64,000 bases of DNA from DATMFV01 sp035555975 (GCA_035555975.1 DATMFV010000093.1:1-64000), one strand, 5' to 3'. Counted from the stretch's first letter, positions 34,198 through 43,032 are shown. Numbers and translations are program-made. The notes: generated from the sequence alone by a model not told the origin.

Positions 34198-34282
34198 AAG
34201 CCTTTTACGTGTAATGGCTCCCCGGCGCCTTCTCAAGTGAAACTGCATGGAAACGCCGGGCCCGGCTCCGGGGTAATAAAGA

Positions 34283-35050
34283 TCACGATGCGCCGCTCAC
34301 CGTCCGCGCGCCGAGCAGGGCGACCAGCGGGTCAAACTCCGGGGCGCAGTAGCCGAGGTGGTTGTGCATCCGGAACGCTTCCGCGTAGGTGAAGGAGCCC
34401 GACATTTCTCCCATCGCGGCGCTCAGGCGTTGCATTTCTTCCAGATATGCCCCCATGCCCTGACTGGCGTCGAGCCACTCCTTCTGCGTGCGGTGGCAGG
34501 CGAGCAGGGCCGCTTTTTTCTCCAGGTGGGGGGTGATTTCGACATACCGGTCGGCCTCCACTTTTCGCCCCAGGCCGTCGCGCAACCCATGCGGCAGGGC
34601 GTGGTAGATCCGCACCGGTTTGCCGATCACCGGCTGCGGCGGTTCGCTCCGGAAATTGGTCATCCCGCGCGAAAAAGCGGCCATACAGACCAACCGGCAG
34701 ACCGCCTCGTGGTCTTCCATGTAGTCGTTGGGCGAGTGGGTCAGGATCAGGTCGGGGGCGACTTCGCGAACCACGGCGGCGACCTTTGCGAGCGAGGGGG
34801 CGTCGTAAAAAACGCCGAGATCCTCAAAGAGCGGCGGGTGGTAGATCGCACCGGCCAGTTTCGCCGACTCCGCCGCCTCGGCTTCGCGCAGGGCGATGAT
34901 CTCTTCGCGCGAATAGCTCTGGGTGCCGCAGCTTCCGTTGGCGAGGTTCCAGAAATGGATGCGGCAACCGGCTTCGCGCAGGGCGAGGAGCGTCCCGGCC
35001 ATCATGAATTCGATATCATCCGGGTGGGCAACAGCAGCGAGTACGTTCAT
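34283..35050 (-). CDS. PIG-L family N-acetylglucosaminyl-type deacetylase
   Basis: 255 residues of the LmbE/PIG-L fold. The zinc-binding 'VLAAVAHPDDIEFMMAGTLL' (AHPDD) and a later 'DYMEDHEAVCRLV' with the third ligand His are intact. Such enzymes remove acetyl groups from GlcNAc-type substrates; in bacteria the substrates are varied. The start at MNVLAAVAHPDD is chosen over an in-frame TTG nine bases upstream. Gap on both sides, so probably its own unit. Confidence 0.88.
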   Translation of the reverse strand: MNVLAAVAHPDDIEFMMAGTLLALREAGCRIHFWNLANGSCGTQSYSREEIIALREAEAAESAKLAGAIYHPPLFEDLGVFYDAPSLAKVAAVVREVAPDLILTHSPNDYMEDHEAVCRLVCMAAFSRGMTNFRSEPPQPVIGKPVRIYHALPHGLRDGLGRKVEADRYVEITPHLEKKAALLACHRTQKEWLDASQGMGAYLEEMQRLSAAMGEMSGSFTYAEAFRMHNHLGYCAPEFDPLVALLGARTVSGAS

Positions 35051-35100
35051 GGGGAGCAATGAACATGAGCGGGCGGGCCCGTGTCAATCACGCGGACCGG

Positions 35101-35180
35101 GAGATCGCGGTCCTTCAGACCGCATCATTTCAGACGACGCCTACCCGGCCCGCTGGGCCGGGCTGAGGGATTGGCGGCCC
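35101..35180. repeat. Two-hairpin dispersed repeat, copy 2
   Basis: GCGGTCCTTCAGACCGC (35107-35123) and CCCGGCCCGCTGGGCCGGG (35144-35162) lie in the gap between the PIG-L gene start and the AraC gene stop. The same two hairpins in the same order and nearly the same spacing occur at 7243-7259 and 7280-7298, while the bases between them differ. A diverged first hairpin is at about 62113-62129. REP-like element; function unknown. Confidence 0.75.
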
Positions 35181-35248
35181 GTTGGGCCTGAAATCAACAG
35201 AGCGCGCCAAGGTGGTTTCAAGTGAACAGCATTGGGGCCAGGGCAGGT

Positions 35249-36118
35249 TTAAAGCGACCCCGCAAGCCGGTATTCGCCCGGGGTGCAGCCGAATTCCTTC
35301 CGGAAGACCAGATGGAAATAATGGTCGCTCGAAAAACCGCACCGGGCCGCCACTTCCTTGACGCTCTCGGGGGTCTGGCAAAGGAAACGGGCGGCCTTTC
35401 GCAGGCGCAGGCGGTGGAGGAACGCCTTGGGGCCGCTGCCGGTCTCCCTCCGGAAAAGTTTCCTCAACTGCGTCGCGGTGATGCCGACCTCCCCGGCAAG
35501 CGCGTCGATCGAAAGCAGGCACGAGCCGAAGTCGCTCTCCATCCGTTCCAGGGTGCGGGCGACCCGTGGGTCGCGGCGCGGTTCGGCAGCCCGGGGGGAG
35601 AGCCGCAGCCCGTCCCGCAACTGGAAAGTGAGCAGTTCGCGCAGGAACGCCTCCCCCGACGCCTGGGCGCTTTCCGGGTCGTGCCGGATGAGGCTCGCCA
35701 GCGATTTGAGCGCGGCCAGCGAATGTTGCCGGTGGATGAGCCGCCCCAGGCTCCGGTCGCTGCGCGCCAGCAGGGCCCCGCCCCAGCGGTCGTGCAGGTG
35801 GCAGTGGAGGGAAATCTGCTCGAGCCGCTCAACCCCTTTACCGATCTCCAGCCGGTGCGACACTTTTTCGGGCAACATCAGGAAATGGCCCGGCATCACC
35901 TCAAACCGCGAACCCTCCAGCGCGACGGTAAAGTGCCCCACCACCGGAAAGAGAAAAAAGTGATCGGGGCAGACCCGCCAGTCGAGGCTCCACGGGGCGC
36001 GGTTGCGGAAGTAGTTGCACGAGAGGAGCGTGTAGCGGTAGTCGCACTGCACCTCCCGCAACGACCGCCGCCGGGCGGGGTCGAGGTAATCCACCAGGGG
36101 GTCCATCCGTTCAGGCAT
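35249..36118 (-). CDS. AraC-family transcriptional regulator
   Basis: 289 residues. N-terminal cupin-like sensor ('WRVCPDHFFLFPVVGHFTV' then 'EGSRFEVMPGHFLMLPEKV'), C-terminal pair of helix-turn-helix motifs ('LLSIDALAGEVGITATQLRK' then 'LFRRETGSGPKAFLHRLRLR', and 'SVKEVAARCGFSSDHYFHLV' then 'FRKEFGCTPGEYR'), the standard AraC/XylS arrangement. It is divergent from the PhyH-like dioxygenase and likely regulates it. Start at MPERMDPLV chosen; longer starts would run into the 101-base intergenic promoter. Confidence 0.88.
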   Translation of the reverse strand: MPERMDPLVDYLDPARRRSLREVQCDYRYTLLSCNYFRNRAPWSLDWRVCPDHFFLFPVVGHFTVALEGSRFEVMPGHFLMLPEKVSHRLEIGKGVERLEQISLHCHLHDRWGGALLARSDRSLGRLIHRQHSLAALKSLASLIRHDPESAQASGEAFLRELLTFQLRDGLRLSPRAAEPRRDPRVARTLERMESDFGSCLLSIDALAGEVGITATQLRKLFRRETGSGPKAFLHRLRLRKAARFLCQTPESVKEVAARCGFSSDHYFHLVFRKEFGCTPGEYRLAGSL

Positions 36119-36219
36119 GGTTTCGTTTTCTATACCAAACTGTGCAAAGGTGCAGTAGAAATCGCCGCGGCACGGGCGCATGCTGAAAGGGTCAGAACCA
36201 ACTGAAATCACCTCTCATC

Positions 36220-37032
36220 ATGCTTACACCGATCACCGACCAACAATGGCAGGAATATGAAACCGCCGGGTATTTGAAACTCGGTTCCATCAGCGCGGAG
36301 TTATTGCGAAAAATGCAGGAGCGCATCGATGCGATCATGCTCGGCAAGGCCGCCGTCAACTACCAGCGGATGTTGATGCAGCGCGACAGCGAAAGCGGCC
36401 GCTACGAGGATGCCGGGGAGGCGAGCAAGGGGTTCAAGGGGGCGACGCTCGAATATCGCAAGATCCAGGACCTCGAATACGACCCGCTTTTCCTCGAATA
36501 CCTGCAGGACCCTGTTTTTGAAGACCTCTGCCGCCGCATCCATGGCGGGGACGCCGTCATTTCGATCTTCCGCGCGATGTTCATGAACAAACCGGCCAAC
36601 AAGGGGACGTTCCTGCCGTGGCATCAGGACCGCTGGACCCATCTCGACCGCGACCCGCAACTGACCGTCTGGACCGCGCTCGACCCGGCGACCAGGGAGA
36701 ACGGCTGCGTTCAGGTGATCCCGGGCAGCCACCGGCACGGGTTGATCAACCCGACCCATCCCTCCGGGTTCCTGAGCAAGGCGCAGGCGGCGGCGATCTG
36801 CACGCCGGAGCGGATTGTTTACGTCGAACTGGAACCGGGGGAGGTGGTCCTGCTGCACAACTACCTGTTGCACGCCAGCGACATCAACCGCAGCGGCCAG
36901 TCGCGCCGCGCCTTCAGCGTCTGTTACATGGACGGGGCGACGCTTCAGAACGGCGAGCCGAACCGCTTTCCCGTGGCGTTCGGGGAGGGAGCGCTTCAGC
37001 CGTCGCAGGTGACGGTGCCGGAGGCCGTCTGA
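36220..37032 (+). CDS. Phytanoyl-CoA dioxygenase (PhyH) family Fe(II)/2-oxoglutarate oxygenase
   Basis: 270 residues. The iron-binding facial triad is visible: 'FLPWHQDRWTHLD' (HxD) and the distal His in 'VVLLHNYLLHASDIN', followed by 'SRRAFSVCYMDG' with the Arg that binds 2-oxoglutarate. Members hydroxylate small organic substrates; the substrate here cannot be read from sequence. Divergent from an AraC regulator, so expression is probably inducible. Confidence 0.88.
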   Translation: MLTPITDQQWQEYETAGYLKLGSISAELLRKMQERIDAIMLGKAAVNYQRMLMQRDSESGRYEDAGEASKGFKGATLEYRKIQDLEYDPLFLEYLQDPVFEDLCRRIHGGDAVISIFRAMFMNKPANKGTFLPWHQDRWTHLDRDPQLTVWTALDPATRENGCVQVIPGSHRHGLINPTHPSGFLSKAQAAAICTPERIVYVELEPGEVVLLHNYLLHASDINRSGQSRRAFSVCYMDGATLQNGEPNRFPVAFGEGALQPSQVTVPEAV

Positions 37033-37088
37033 AGAGCAAGACGTTTGCAGCGGAGCCATGGAAGGCCGACCCTCCAGTGGCATCGCGT

Positions 37089-38030
37089 TTATCCTTCGGC
37101 TGCCAACGCTTCCCAAAGCTCCCGCGCCTTGGGGCTGAGTTGCTTGGGGATCGCGATGCCGAGTTCGACGTAGAGGTGGCCCCGTTCGCCGCCGCCCTTG
37201 GGCATCCCCCGGTCGCGCAGGCGGAAACGTTGCCCGGGCTGGCTTCCGGCCGGGATCTTGAGCTTCACGGTGCCGTCGAGGGTGCGGACGGCGATCTCGC
37301 CGCCGAGCACTGCCTGCCACGGCGGCACTTCGAGTTCGTGGATCAGGTCCGACCCGTCGACCCGGAAATCGGGCGGCGGAGCGAGCCGGACGATCAGGAA
37401 AAGATCGCCCGGTTTGCCGCCGGAGGGTGCCGGTTCCCCCTGGCCGCCGAGGCGGATGCGCTGCCCTTCGCGCACCCCGGCGGGGATCTTGATCTCGTAC
37501 GACTGCACTTCGCCGCCGCCGCGTTGCAGCGAAATTTTGCGCCGGGCCCCGCGCAGCGCTTCGCCGAGCGGCACCATCAGGTCGGCCTCGACATCGGCGC
37601 CCCGGGTCGGGGCCGCGCTGCCGCCGCCGAAACCGCCAAAGGGGTTCGACTGCCGCCCGCCGCCGCCAGCTCCGAAGAAGGCTTCAAAAAAGTCGCTGAA
37701 CCCGGTCCCGCCGACGTTGAAGTCGGTGTAACCGCCCCCGGGCTGGCCGCGCATGCCGCCGCGCCGGAAGCCGCCCCCCTGCCCGGGGGGAGGTTGCGGG
37801 CGATCCCAGTCGCTCCCAAGCGTGTCATACTTCTGCCGCTTTTCGGGATCGTTGAGGACTTCGTACGCTTCGTTGATCTCCTTGAAACGGCGCTCCGCCG
37901 CTTCGCGTTCCGCCGGTTTCACCATGTCGGGATGGTACTTCCGCGCCAGCTTCCGGAACGCGCTCTTGATGTCGCTTTGGCTGGCGGTCTTGGAGACGCC
38001 GAGGGTTTTGTAGTAATCCTTGAACTGCAT
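37089..38030 (-). CDS. DnaJ-like co-chaperone (CbpA type, without zinc finger)
   Basis: 313 residues. J domain with HPD in 'LARKYHPDMVKPAE', then a Gly-rich linker (about 75-135), followed directly by the two C-terminal substrate-binding domains ('IKIPAGVREGQRIRLGGQG', 'LKIPAGSQPGQRFRLRDRG'). The Cys-rich zinc finger of classical DnaJ is missing, which matches CbpA/DnaJB types. It stimulates Hsp70 ATPase. Start at MQFKDYYKTLGV chosen; longer frames are not J-domain-like. Confidence 0.9.
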   Translation of the reverse strand: MQFKDYYKTLGVSKTASQSDIKSAFRKLARKYHPDMVKPAEREAAERRFKEINEAYEVLNDPEKRQKYDTLGSDWDRPQPPPGQGGGFRRGGMRGQPGGGYTDFNVGGTGFSDFFEAFFGAGGGGRQSNPFGGFGGGSAAPTRGADVEADLMVPLGEALRGARRKISLQRGGGEVQSYEIKIPAGVREGQRIRLGGQGEPAPSGGKPGDLFLIVRLAPPPDFRVDGSDLIHELEVPPWQAVLGGEIAVRTLDGTVKLKIPAGSQPGQRFRLRDRGMPKGGGERGHLYVELGIAIPKQLSPKARELWEALAAEG

Positions 38031-38077
38031 CGTGTGCCTCTCAACATAGCGGGAGCGCCTGCTGGATGCCACGCAAT

Positions 38078-39073
38078 TTATCGCGCCTCCAGCCACGCGG
38101 GGGCTGCCGGGGCGTGCTGATGCGCGCGGCGGAAGCGTTCCCATGCCAGCGCGAGCAGGATCGAGCCGCCGACCGCCACCTCCGCCACCGCCGGGGGCCA
38201 GCCCGCCTGCCAGACGCCGTTGCGCAGCAGCGACAGGAAAAACGCGCCGGCGAGCGTGCCGGGCAGCGAGACCGAGCCGCCGCGCAACGGGGTCCCGCCG
38301 ATCAGCACGGCGGCCACGACATCAAATTCCCAGAACATCGCTTCGCCCCGTTCGGCGGAACTCCCGCCCGCCTGCGCGAGCCACCCCGCCAGCGCAAACA
38401 GGAGCCCGGCGAGGGCAAACGTCCAGAGCCGCACCCGGCGGACCCGCACCCCGCAGAGGCGGGCGGCGGTTTCGTCGCTGCCGACGGCGAGCAGTTGCCG
38501 CCCGTAAACGGTGGTCTGGAGCAACAGCCAGACGAGCGCCGCCACGCCGAGCGTCAGCCAGACCCCGGGCGCAACCACCAGCCAGCCGGGGGTCGGAAAG
38601 ACCGCCATCCATGGGCTGAACTCGCCGATCGGCACCGGCGGCAACAGCTCCACCAGCGCCAGAAAGAGCGCCCCGACCGCGAGCGTCACCACGGAGGAGC
38701 GGCTCTGCAATGTTTCGACCAGCCAGCCGTTGAGCGTCCCGCCGACCGCCCCGGCCACGAGCACCCCGGCCACGGCGGGTACGGGCGAGCGGGCCGCCAC
38801 CGCCGCGCCGAGCGTGGCGTAAAAGACCATCTGCGCCCCGGCGCTGAAGTCGATCCGCCCGCTGGCGATGATCGCGCTCATCCCGATCGCCGCCATCGCC
38901 ACGACCACGCTCTGGACCGCCACGAAGCGGAGGTTGCCGTCGCTTAAAAGAAATTCCGAAAGGAGCGTGCCGTCGCCTCCCGGCACCCAGGCAAACAGAA
39001 AAAAAAGGAGCGGCACTCCGAAAAACGGCAACGGGGCGCGGAGCAGCCAGGTCCGGTAAAGAGCGGCGATCAT
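38078..39073 (-). CDS. Sugar-type ABC transporter permease (RbsC-like)
   Basis: 331 residues with 8-10 hydrophobic segments and the RbsC/BPD_transp_2 features 'AMAAIGMSAIIASGRIDFSA', 'YGRQLLAVGSDETAARLCGV' and 'DVVAAVLIGGTPLRGGSVSL'. In the canonical family the first reads 'GGIDLSVG'; here it is GRIDFSAG. Start fixed by an ATGA overlap with the ATPase gene. No substrate-binding protein gene is in the neighbourhood. Confidence 0.86.
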   Translation of the reverse strand: MIAALYRTWLLRAPLPFFGVPLLFFLFAWVPGGDGTLLSEFLLSDGNLRFVAVQSVVVAMAAIGMSAIIASGRIDFSAGAQMVFYATLGAAVAARSPVPAVAGVLVAGAVGGTLNGWLVETLQSRSSVVTLAVGALFLALVELLPPVPIGEFSPWMAVFPTPGWLVVAPGVWLTLGVAALVWLLLQTTVYGRQLLAVGSDETAARLCGVRVRRVRLWTFALAGLLFALAGWLAQAGGSSAERGEAMFWEFDVVAAVLIGGTPLRGGSVSLPGTLAGAFFLSLLRNGVWQAGWPPAVAEVAVGGSILLALAWERFRRAHQHAPAAPAWLEAR

Positions 39074-40557
39074 GAACATCCTTTCCTTGCGCACACCGCC
39101 AATTCGTTTTCGGTCCACCGGGAAGCCGAACGAATCGCACAAAAACGACCGTGATGCAGCACCGCCACGGTGTCGCAGACGGCCAGCAGTTCGGCATCCG
39201 AAACTCCCGAGACGAGCACGGAATGCCCGGCGCGCGCCAACCCTTCCAGCCAGCCGAGCAGCCAGAGCCGTTCCTCGGGCTGGAAGCCGAATTCCGGCTC
39301 GGCCAGCAGCAGAATCCGCCGCCGCGCCTGGAGGAGCCGCCCGAGCGCGATCTTGCGCTGGTTGAAGGTCGAAAGTTCCGCGAGAGGGCGGGTCGGCGTT
39401 CCGGCCCGTATCCGGAGCCGCGCCATCCAGTCGAGCGCCACCATCCGCGCCTCCAGCGGGGGGAAGAACCCGAGGTGATGCCACGGCCGCCCGAGCGTCA
39501 GGTTTTCGTAAACGGGGCGCTCGGCCATCAGGTACTGCTCTCCCGCGCCGGGGTCGAAGAGTCCGACCGACTCCTTCGCCTTCCAGATTTCCCAGTGGGG
39601 GTCGTGCCGCAACCCGGCGATGACGTGGAGGAGCGCGCGCCGCCCCGAGCCGGGCAGGCCTGCCAGCCCGCAGATCGACCCCTCCCGCAGGACCAGTTGG
39701 CGCGGTCGCTCCAGCCCGGCTTCGTGGACCGTCAGGAGCGGTCGCCGCGCTTCATCAAGCGCCGGAGTCCTCGACGAACGGACCGACTGGGTTTCAAGGT
39801 GCGCGGTGGCGCTGCGGTCGAGGTGTTCGATCAACCCGAAACTCTCCACCGTACCGTGCCGCAACAGGGTGTAACGCCGCGCGAGGGCGAGCGTTTCGGG
39901 CACATGGCGCGTGGCGTAGAGGATCGCCATCCCGTGCCGGGCGAAAAGGCGGAGCAGCTCCCAGAGGTGACGCCGCTCGGCCCCGGTAAACCATGTGGCC
40001 GGTTCGTCGAGCAGCAGCACCGGGGGAAACCGGGCGATCGCGCGGCCGATGGCGATCCATTGCTGCTGCGCCAGCGGCAGGCTCCCGACGGCGACTTCCG
40101 GCGAGGGAAGGGTGGGGGGGAGCAAGGCAAGCAGGTCTTCGACCAGGCGCGCTTCGCCGTGTTCGCCCGGTTCGTTGCCAAGGAGGAGGTTTTCCCGGAT
40201 CGAAGCTTCCGGCAAAAGCGGAGGGCGCTGCCAGACGACCGCGACCCCGGCCTCCCGCGCCGCAGCCGGGTTCCGGGGCCGGAACGTTCTCCCGGCCCGG
40301 CAAAGACGCCCCCCTCCCAAAGCGCGGCACCCGGCGGCCACGGCGATCGCGGTGCTTTTGCCGCCCCCGGGGCCTGCGAGAAGGGCGTGAACCTCCCCCG
40401 GGTAGAGGTGGAGGGTCACCCGCTCCAGCAACGGCTGGCAACGGTGCCGACCCGCAACGCCGACCCCTTCCCACGCAAGCGCCACCACGGGCCGCGCGTC
40501 AGGGGAAGGCCCCCGGCGCGGTCTGGGCAGGTCCGGCTTGGTGAAAGGAAGGCGCAA
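39070..40557 (-). CDS. Sugar-type ABC transporter double ATPase (RbsA-like), divergent
   Basis: 495 residues with two nucleotide-binding domains, as in RbsA/MglA. The first has a Walker A 'AGPGGGKST' and Walker B 'VLLLDEPATW'; its signature region reads 'LPLAQQQWIAIGRA' instead of LSGGQ. The second has a degenerate Walker A ('GLPGSGRRAL') and 'LSTFNQRKIALGRLLQARRR'. Loss of the second ATP site is also common in RbsA. The start is a TTG and uncertain. Operon with the permease; ligand unknown. Confidence 0.82.
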   Translation of the reverse strand: MRLPFTKPDLPRPRRGPSPDARPVVALAWEGVGVAGRHRCQPLLERVTLHLYPGEVHALLAGPGGGKSTAIAVAAGCRALGGGRLCRAGRTFRPRNPAAAREAGVAVVWQRPPLLPEASIRENLLLGNEPGEHGEARLVEDLLALLPPTLPSPEVAVGSLPLAQQQWIAIGRAIARFPPVLLLDEPATWFTGAERRHLWELLRLFARHGMAILYATRHVPETLALARRYTLLRHGTVESFGLIEHLDRSATAHLETQSVRSSRTPALDEARRPLLTVHEAGLERPRQLVLREGSICGLAGLPGSGRRALLHVIAGLRHDPHWEIWKAKESVGLFDPGAGEQYLMAERPVYENLTLGRPWHHLGFFPPLEARMVALDWMARLRIRAGTPTRPLAELSTFNQRKIALGRLLQARRRILLLAEPEFGFQPEERLWLLGWLEGLARAGHSVLVSGVSDAELLAVCDTVAVLHHGRFCAIRSASRWTENELAVCARKGCS

Positions 40558-40617
40558 AAGGAGAAAGGCGGTTTCTGAAGGTGTTCGCTTCCGTGGCGTC
40601 CCTTGCGTGCCTGGGGA

Positions 40618-40670
40618 GGGGGTCAGTCAACAAATCTTGACGGCTTGTCAAGATTTGTTGACTGACCCCC
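40618..40670. repeat. Perfect 24-bp inverted repeat (REP-like hairpin)
   Basis: Arms at 40618-40641 and 40647-40670 are exact reverse complements separated by GGCTT. The outer end reads GGGGGTCAGTCAACAAATC. It lies in the 165-base gap between the divergent ATPase and trpS genes, close to the trpS promoter region. No T-run follows on either strand, so it is not a normal terminator. Likely a REP-type element mobilised by a RAYT/IS200-like transposase; none is in the window. Confidence 0.85.
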
Positions 40671-40722
40671 TGGTCGATCGAAGGTTGACAAAACGGGCCT
40701 TTGGAGGGAGAAAACCACCCTT

Positions 40723-41700
40723 ATGCCCCGCATCCTTTCTGGTATCAAACCGACCGGTCGTCCCCATATTGGCAACTATTTTGGCATGATGCGCCCTGCC
40801 ATCGAGTGGCAGGAGAAGGGCGAGGCGTTTTACTTCATTGCCGACTACCATGCGCTGACGACCGTCCGCGATCCCGCCAAACTGCGCGAGGCGTCGCTCA
40901 ACGTCGCGCTCGACTTTCTCGCCTGCGGGCTCGACCCGGCCAAGGCGACACTTTTCCGGCAGTCCGACGTGCCCGAAGTGACCGAACTGACATGGCTCCT
41001 CTCGGTCCTCACGCCGATGGGGCTGCTGGAGCGGTGCCACGCCTACAAGGATGCGCTCGCCAAGGGGTTTGCCGCTTCGCACGGGCTTTTCGCCTACCCG
41101 GTCCTGATGGCGGCCGACATCCTGATCTACGAAAGCGACATCGTCCCCGTCGGGCGCGACCAGAAGCAGCACGTGGAAGTCACGCGCGATCTCGCCATCA
41201 AGGCCAACGAGGCGTACGGCGAGGGGCTGCTGCGCCTGCCCGAGCCGAGCATCCTGCCCGACCTTGCGACCATCCCCGGCCTCGACGGCCAGAAGATGAG
41301 CAAGAGCTACGACAATACGATCGAGCTGTTCATGGAGGAAAAGGCGCTGCGCAAAAAAATCATGGGGATCAAGACCGATTCGACCCCGGTCGAGGAACCG
41401 AAGGACCCGGCGACCTCCTCCATTGTCACGCTTTACCGCCTTTTCGCGTCGCCCGGGGAAGTGGCGGCGATGGAAGCCGCCTTCCGCGCGGGAGGGACCG
41501 GTTACGGCGATTTCAAGAAGCAGCTTTTCAGCGCGATCTGGGACTACTTCGGCCCCGCCCGGCAGCGGCGCGCCGTGCTGGAGAACGACCCCGCGCAGGT
41601 GGAAAAAATCCTCCGCGAAGGGGCCGGGCGCGCCCGGGCGATCGCCCGCCGCACGCTGGCCAAAGTGCGCGAAGCGATGGGACTTCCGGCCCATCCATAG
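40723..41700 (+). CDS. trpS: Tryptophan--tRNA ligase
   Basis: 325 residues, normal length for class I TrpRS. It has the HIGH-like 'PHIGN' after 'ILSGIKPTGR', the KMSKS loop 'GQKMSKSYDN', and the tryptophan-binding 'VGRDQKQHVEVTRDLA'. It charges tRNA-Trp in the cytoplasm. A purine-rich GGAGGGAG lies about 12 bases before the ATG. A possible terminator follows at 41879-41915. Confidence 0.97.
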   Translation: MPRILSGIKPTGRPHIGNYFGMMRPAIEWQEKGEAFYFIADYHALTTVRDPAKLREASLNVALDFLACGLDPAKATLFRQSDVPEVTELTWLLSVLTPMGLLERCHAYKDALAKGFAASHGLFAYPVLMAADILIYESDIVPVGRDQKQHVEVTRDLAIKANEAYGEGLLRLPEPSILPDLATIPGLDGQKMSKSYDNTIELFMEEKALRKKIMGIKTDSTPVEEPKDPATSSIVTLYRLFASPGEVAAMEAAFRAGGTGYGDFKKQLFSAIWDYFGPARQRRAVLENDPAQVEKILREGAGRARAIARRTLAKVREAMGLPAHP

Positions 41701-41834
41701 GAACCGCCTTCCGCGCCGCTTTTGCGGGAGGGGAAAAAAGGCTTTCCCGGGTGGGAAAGATTTTCGCTCCTCCGCACAATCTTCGGTTGCGCCCCCGGGA
41801 AACCTTCGTAGAGTATGCCGACTTTCAGGACGAT

Positions 41835-41915
41835 ACGAGGGGACGGAATGCGGTAATTTCAACGCCCCCGCCCCTCGTGGTTTCCCTGTAAAAGGCGTGG
41901 GGGAAACCCCTTTTT
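41835..41915 (+). terminator. Tandem hairpins with T-run after trpS
   Basis: Hairpin 1 pairs ACGAGGGG (41835-41842) with CCCCTCGT (41871-41878). Hairpin 2 pairs GGTTTCCC (41879-41886) with GGGAAACC (41901-41908), followed by CC and five T. The second looks like a weak Rho-independent terminator for trpS, 24 bases upstream of the DUF3276 gene. The adjacent stems could also act as a leader for that gene. Confidence 0.45.
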
Positions 41916-41938
41916 CGTGAAGGAACTCAACAAGTTTT

Positions 41939-42169
41939 ATGATAGAATCATCTGGAGAACGGGCCGCCAACGAACCGCTGGCGTCTGAAAAAATTGCAGT
42001 CGACCGGAAGATTTTCTTTCTCGACCTGAAGGAAAACAACCGGGGCCGCTTTTTGAAAATTACCGAGGATGTCGGTGGGCGTCGCGATACGATCATGCTT
42101 CCGGTGGCCGCGTTTCGTGAATTTGCCGATGCGCTCGACCGGCTGATCGAGATCGAGCAGGATCTCTAA
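41939..42169 (+). CDS. DUF3276 (PUR-alpha-like) nucleic-acid-binding protein
   Basis: 76 residues. The core 'KIFFLDLKENNRGRFLKITE' followed by 'RDTIMLPVAAFREFADALDR' is the PUR repeat of small bacterial DUF3276 proteins, which bind single-stranded DNA or RNA (for example BpuR in Borrelia, a regulator of mRNA). The gene is short and solitary, 23 bases after a hairpin and T-run. Confidence 0.82.
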   Translation: MIESSGERAANEPLASEKIAVDRKIFFLDLKENNRGRFLKITEDVGGRRDTIMLPVAAFREFADALDRLIEIEQDL

Positions 42170-42342
42170 GGCGTCGATAGGGGCAGACCTTTCCTCGTTC
42201 GCTGTTTCTTTTCGTTCATTTCTTCCGCTTCCCGCCCTCCTTGCGCGCTTTTGGTGGGGGGGTGTGGAATCGCTCCCGATTCGATTCGCAGGTCCATTGC
42301 GAGCCGGAGGTCCGAAAATGACCTTTAGGGAGGAATATGAGA

Positions 42343-43032
42343 ATGAAAAGAAACAGCAAATGGCTGGCAGCGCTGCTCATTACCGGTTGTGCCGGTGCCT
42401 GGGCAGGTCAGAGCGCCCGCGCGGAATTGTGTGATGTGGAACGCACCACCATCCGCACCTATCTGCCGGGAGCCTACGAGGCTTACATCGAAGGCCGTCC
42501 CGTGGAAGTCACCCGGACCACGACCATTCAAAAGGCTCCGTGGCTCAAACACCGCAAGATGAACCAGGCGCGGTGGGTGGTGGAAACGAGCGAACCGACA
42601 GCCGTGAGGGAAAGCCGCCTCGAACCGGTGGCGGAAAAGTGGATCGAACAGCGGGCCTGCCCGGTGGCGGAGCGCCGCGTCTTCTACAGCCAGCCGGTCA
42701 CCGTGAGGGAAGCGCCGCTCGCGCCGGTGGGCGAACGGATCACCACCACGCGCTATCGCAAGATGAGCAAGTCGTGCATTTCCGCAAGGGAAGGCCATCA
42801 CGGCGTCAAAAAGAGCCTTAAAAGGGGAGCCAAGCGGACCGGTTACGCGATCCGCAATGCCGCCGAACGAACCGGCGAAACCCTGGAGCACGTCGGTGAA
42901 CGGATTGCCGATGTGTTCGTGGATCGCACCCCGGACGATGCGGTGATCGTGGAACCGGCTTCGACCGACCTTTCACGCACCGGCCCGTGGTACCTCAACC
43001 CGGCGGTCGATTACGACAACCCTTATCGTTAA
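42343..43032 (+). CDS. Exported protein with internal repeats, function unknown
   Basis: 229 residues with a signal peptide (WLAALLITGCAGAWAGQSARA). The mature part is basic and repetitive: 'AVRESRLEPVAEKW' and 'TVREAPLAPVGERI' are recognisable repeats, also visible in the DNA, and 'RKMNQARWV' and 'RKMSKSCIS' follow similar patterns. The C-terminal part is helix-rich then Pro/Asp-rich. Start chosen nine bases after GGAGG; an ATG six bases upstream also exists. Family not recognised. Confidence 0.75.
   Translation: MKRNSKWLAALLITGCAGAWAGQSARAELCDVERTTIRTYLPGAYEAYIEGRPVEVTRTTTIQKAPWLKHRKMNQARWVVETSEPTAVRESRLEPVAEKWIEQRACPVAERRVFYSQPVTVREAPLAPVGERITTTRYRKMSKSCISAREGHHGVKKSLKRGAKRTGYAIRNAAERTGETLEHVGERIADVFVDRTPDDAVIVEPASTDLSRTGPWYLNPAVDYDNPYR

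Noticed and set aside
40618..40670. Perfect inverted repeat considered as a transcription terminator
   Set aside because: No T-run on either side and it is located between divergent genes, where no transcript should end.
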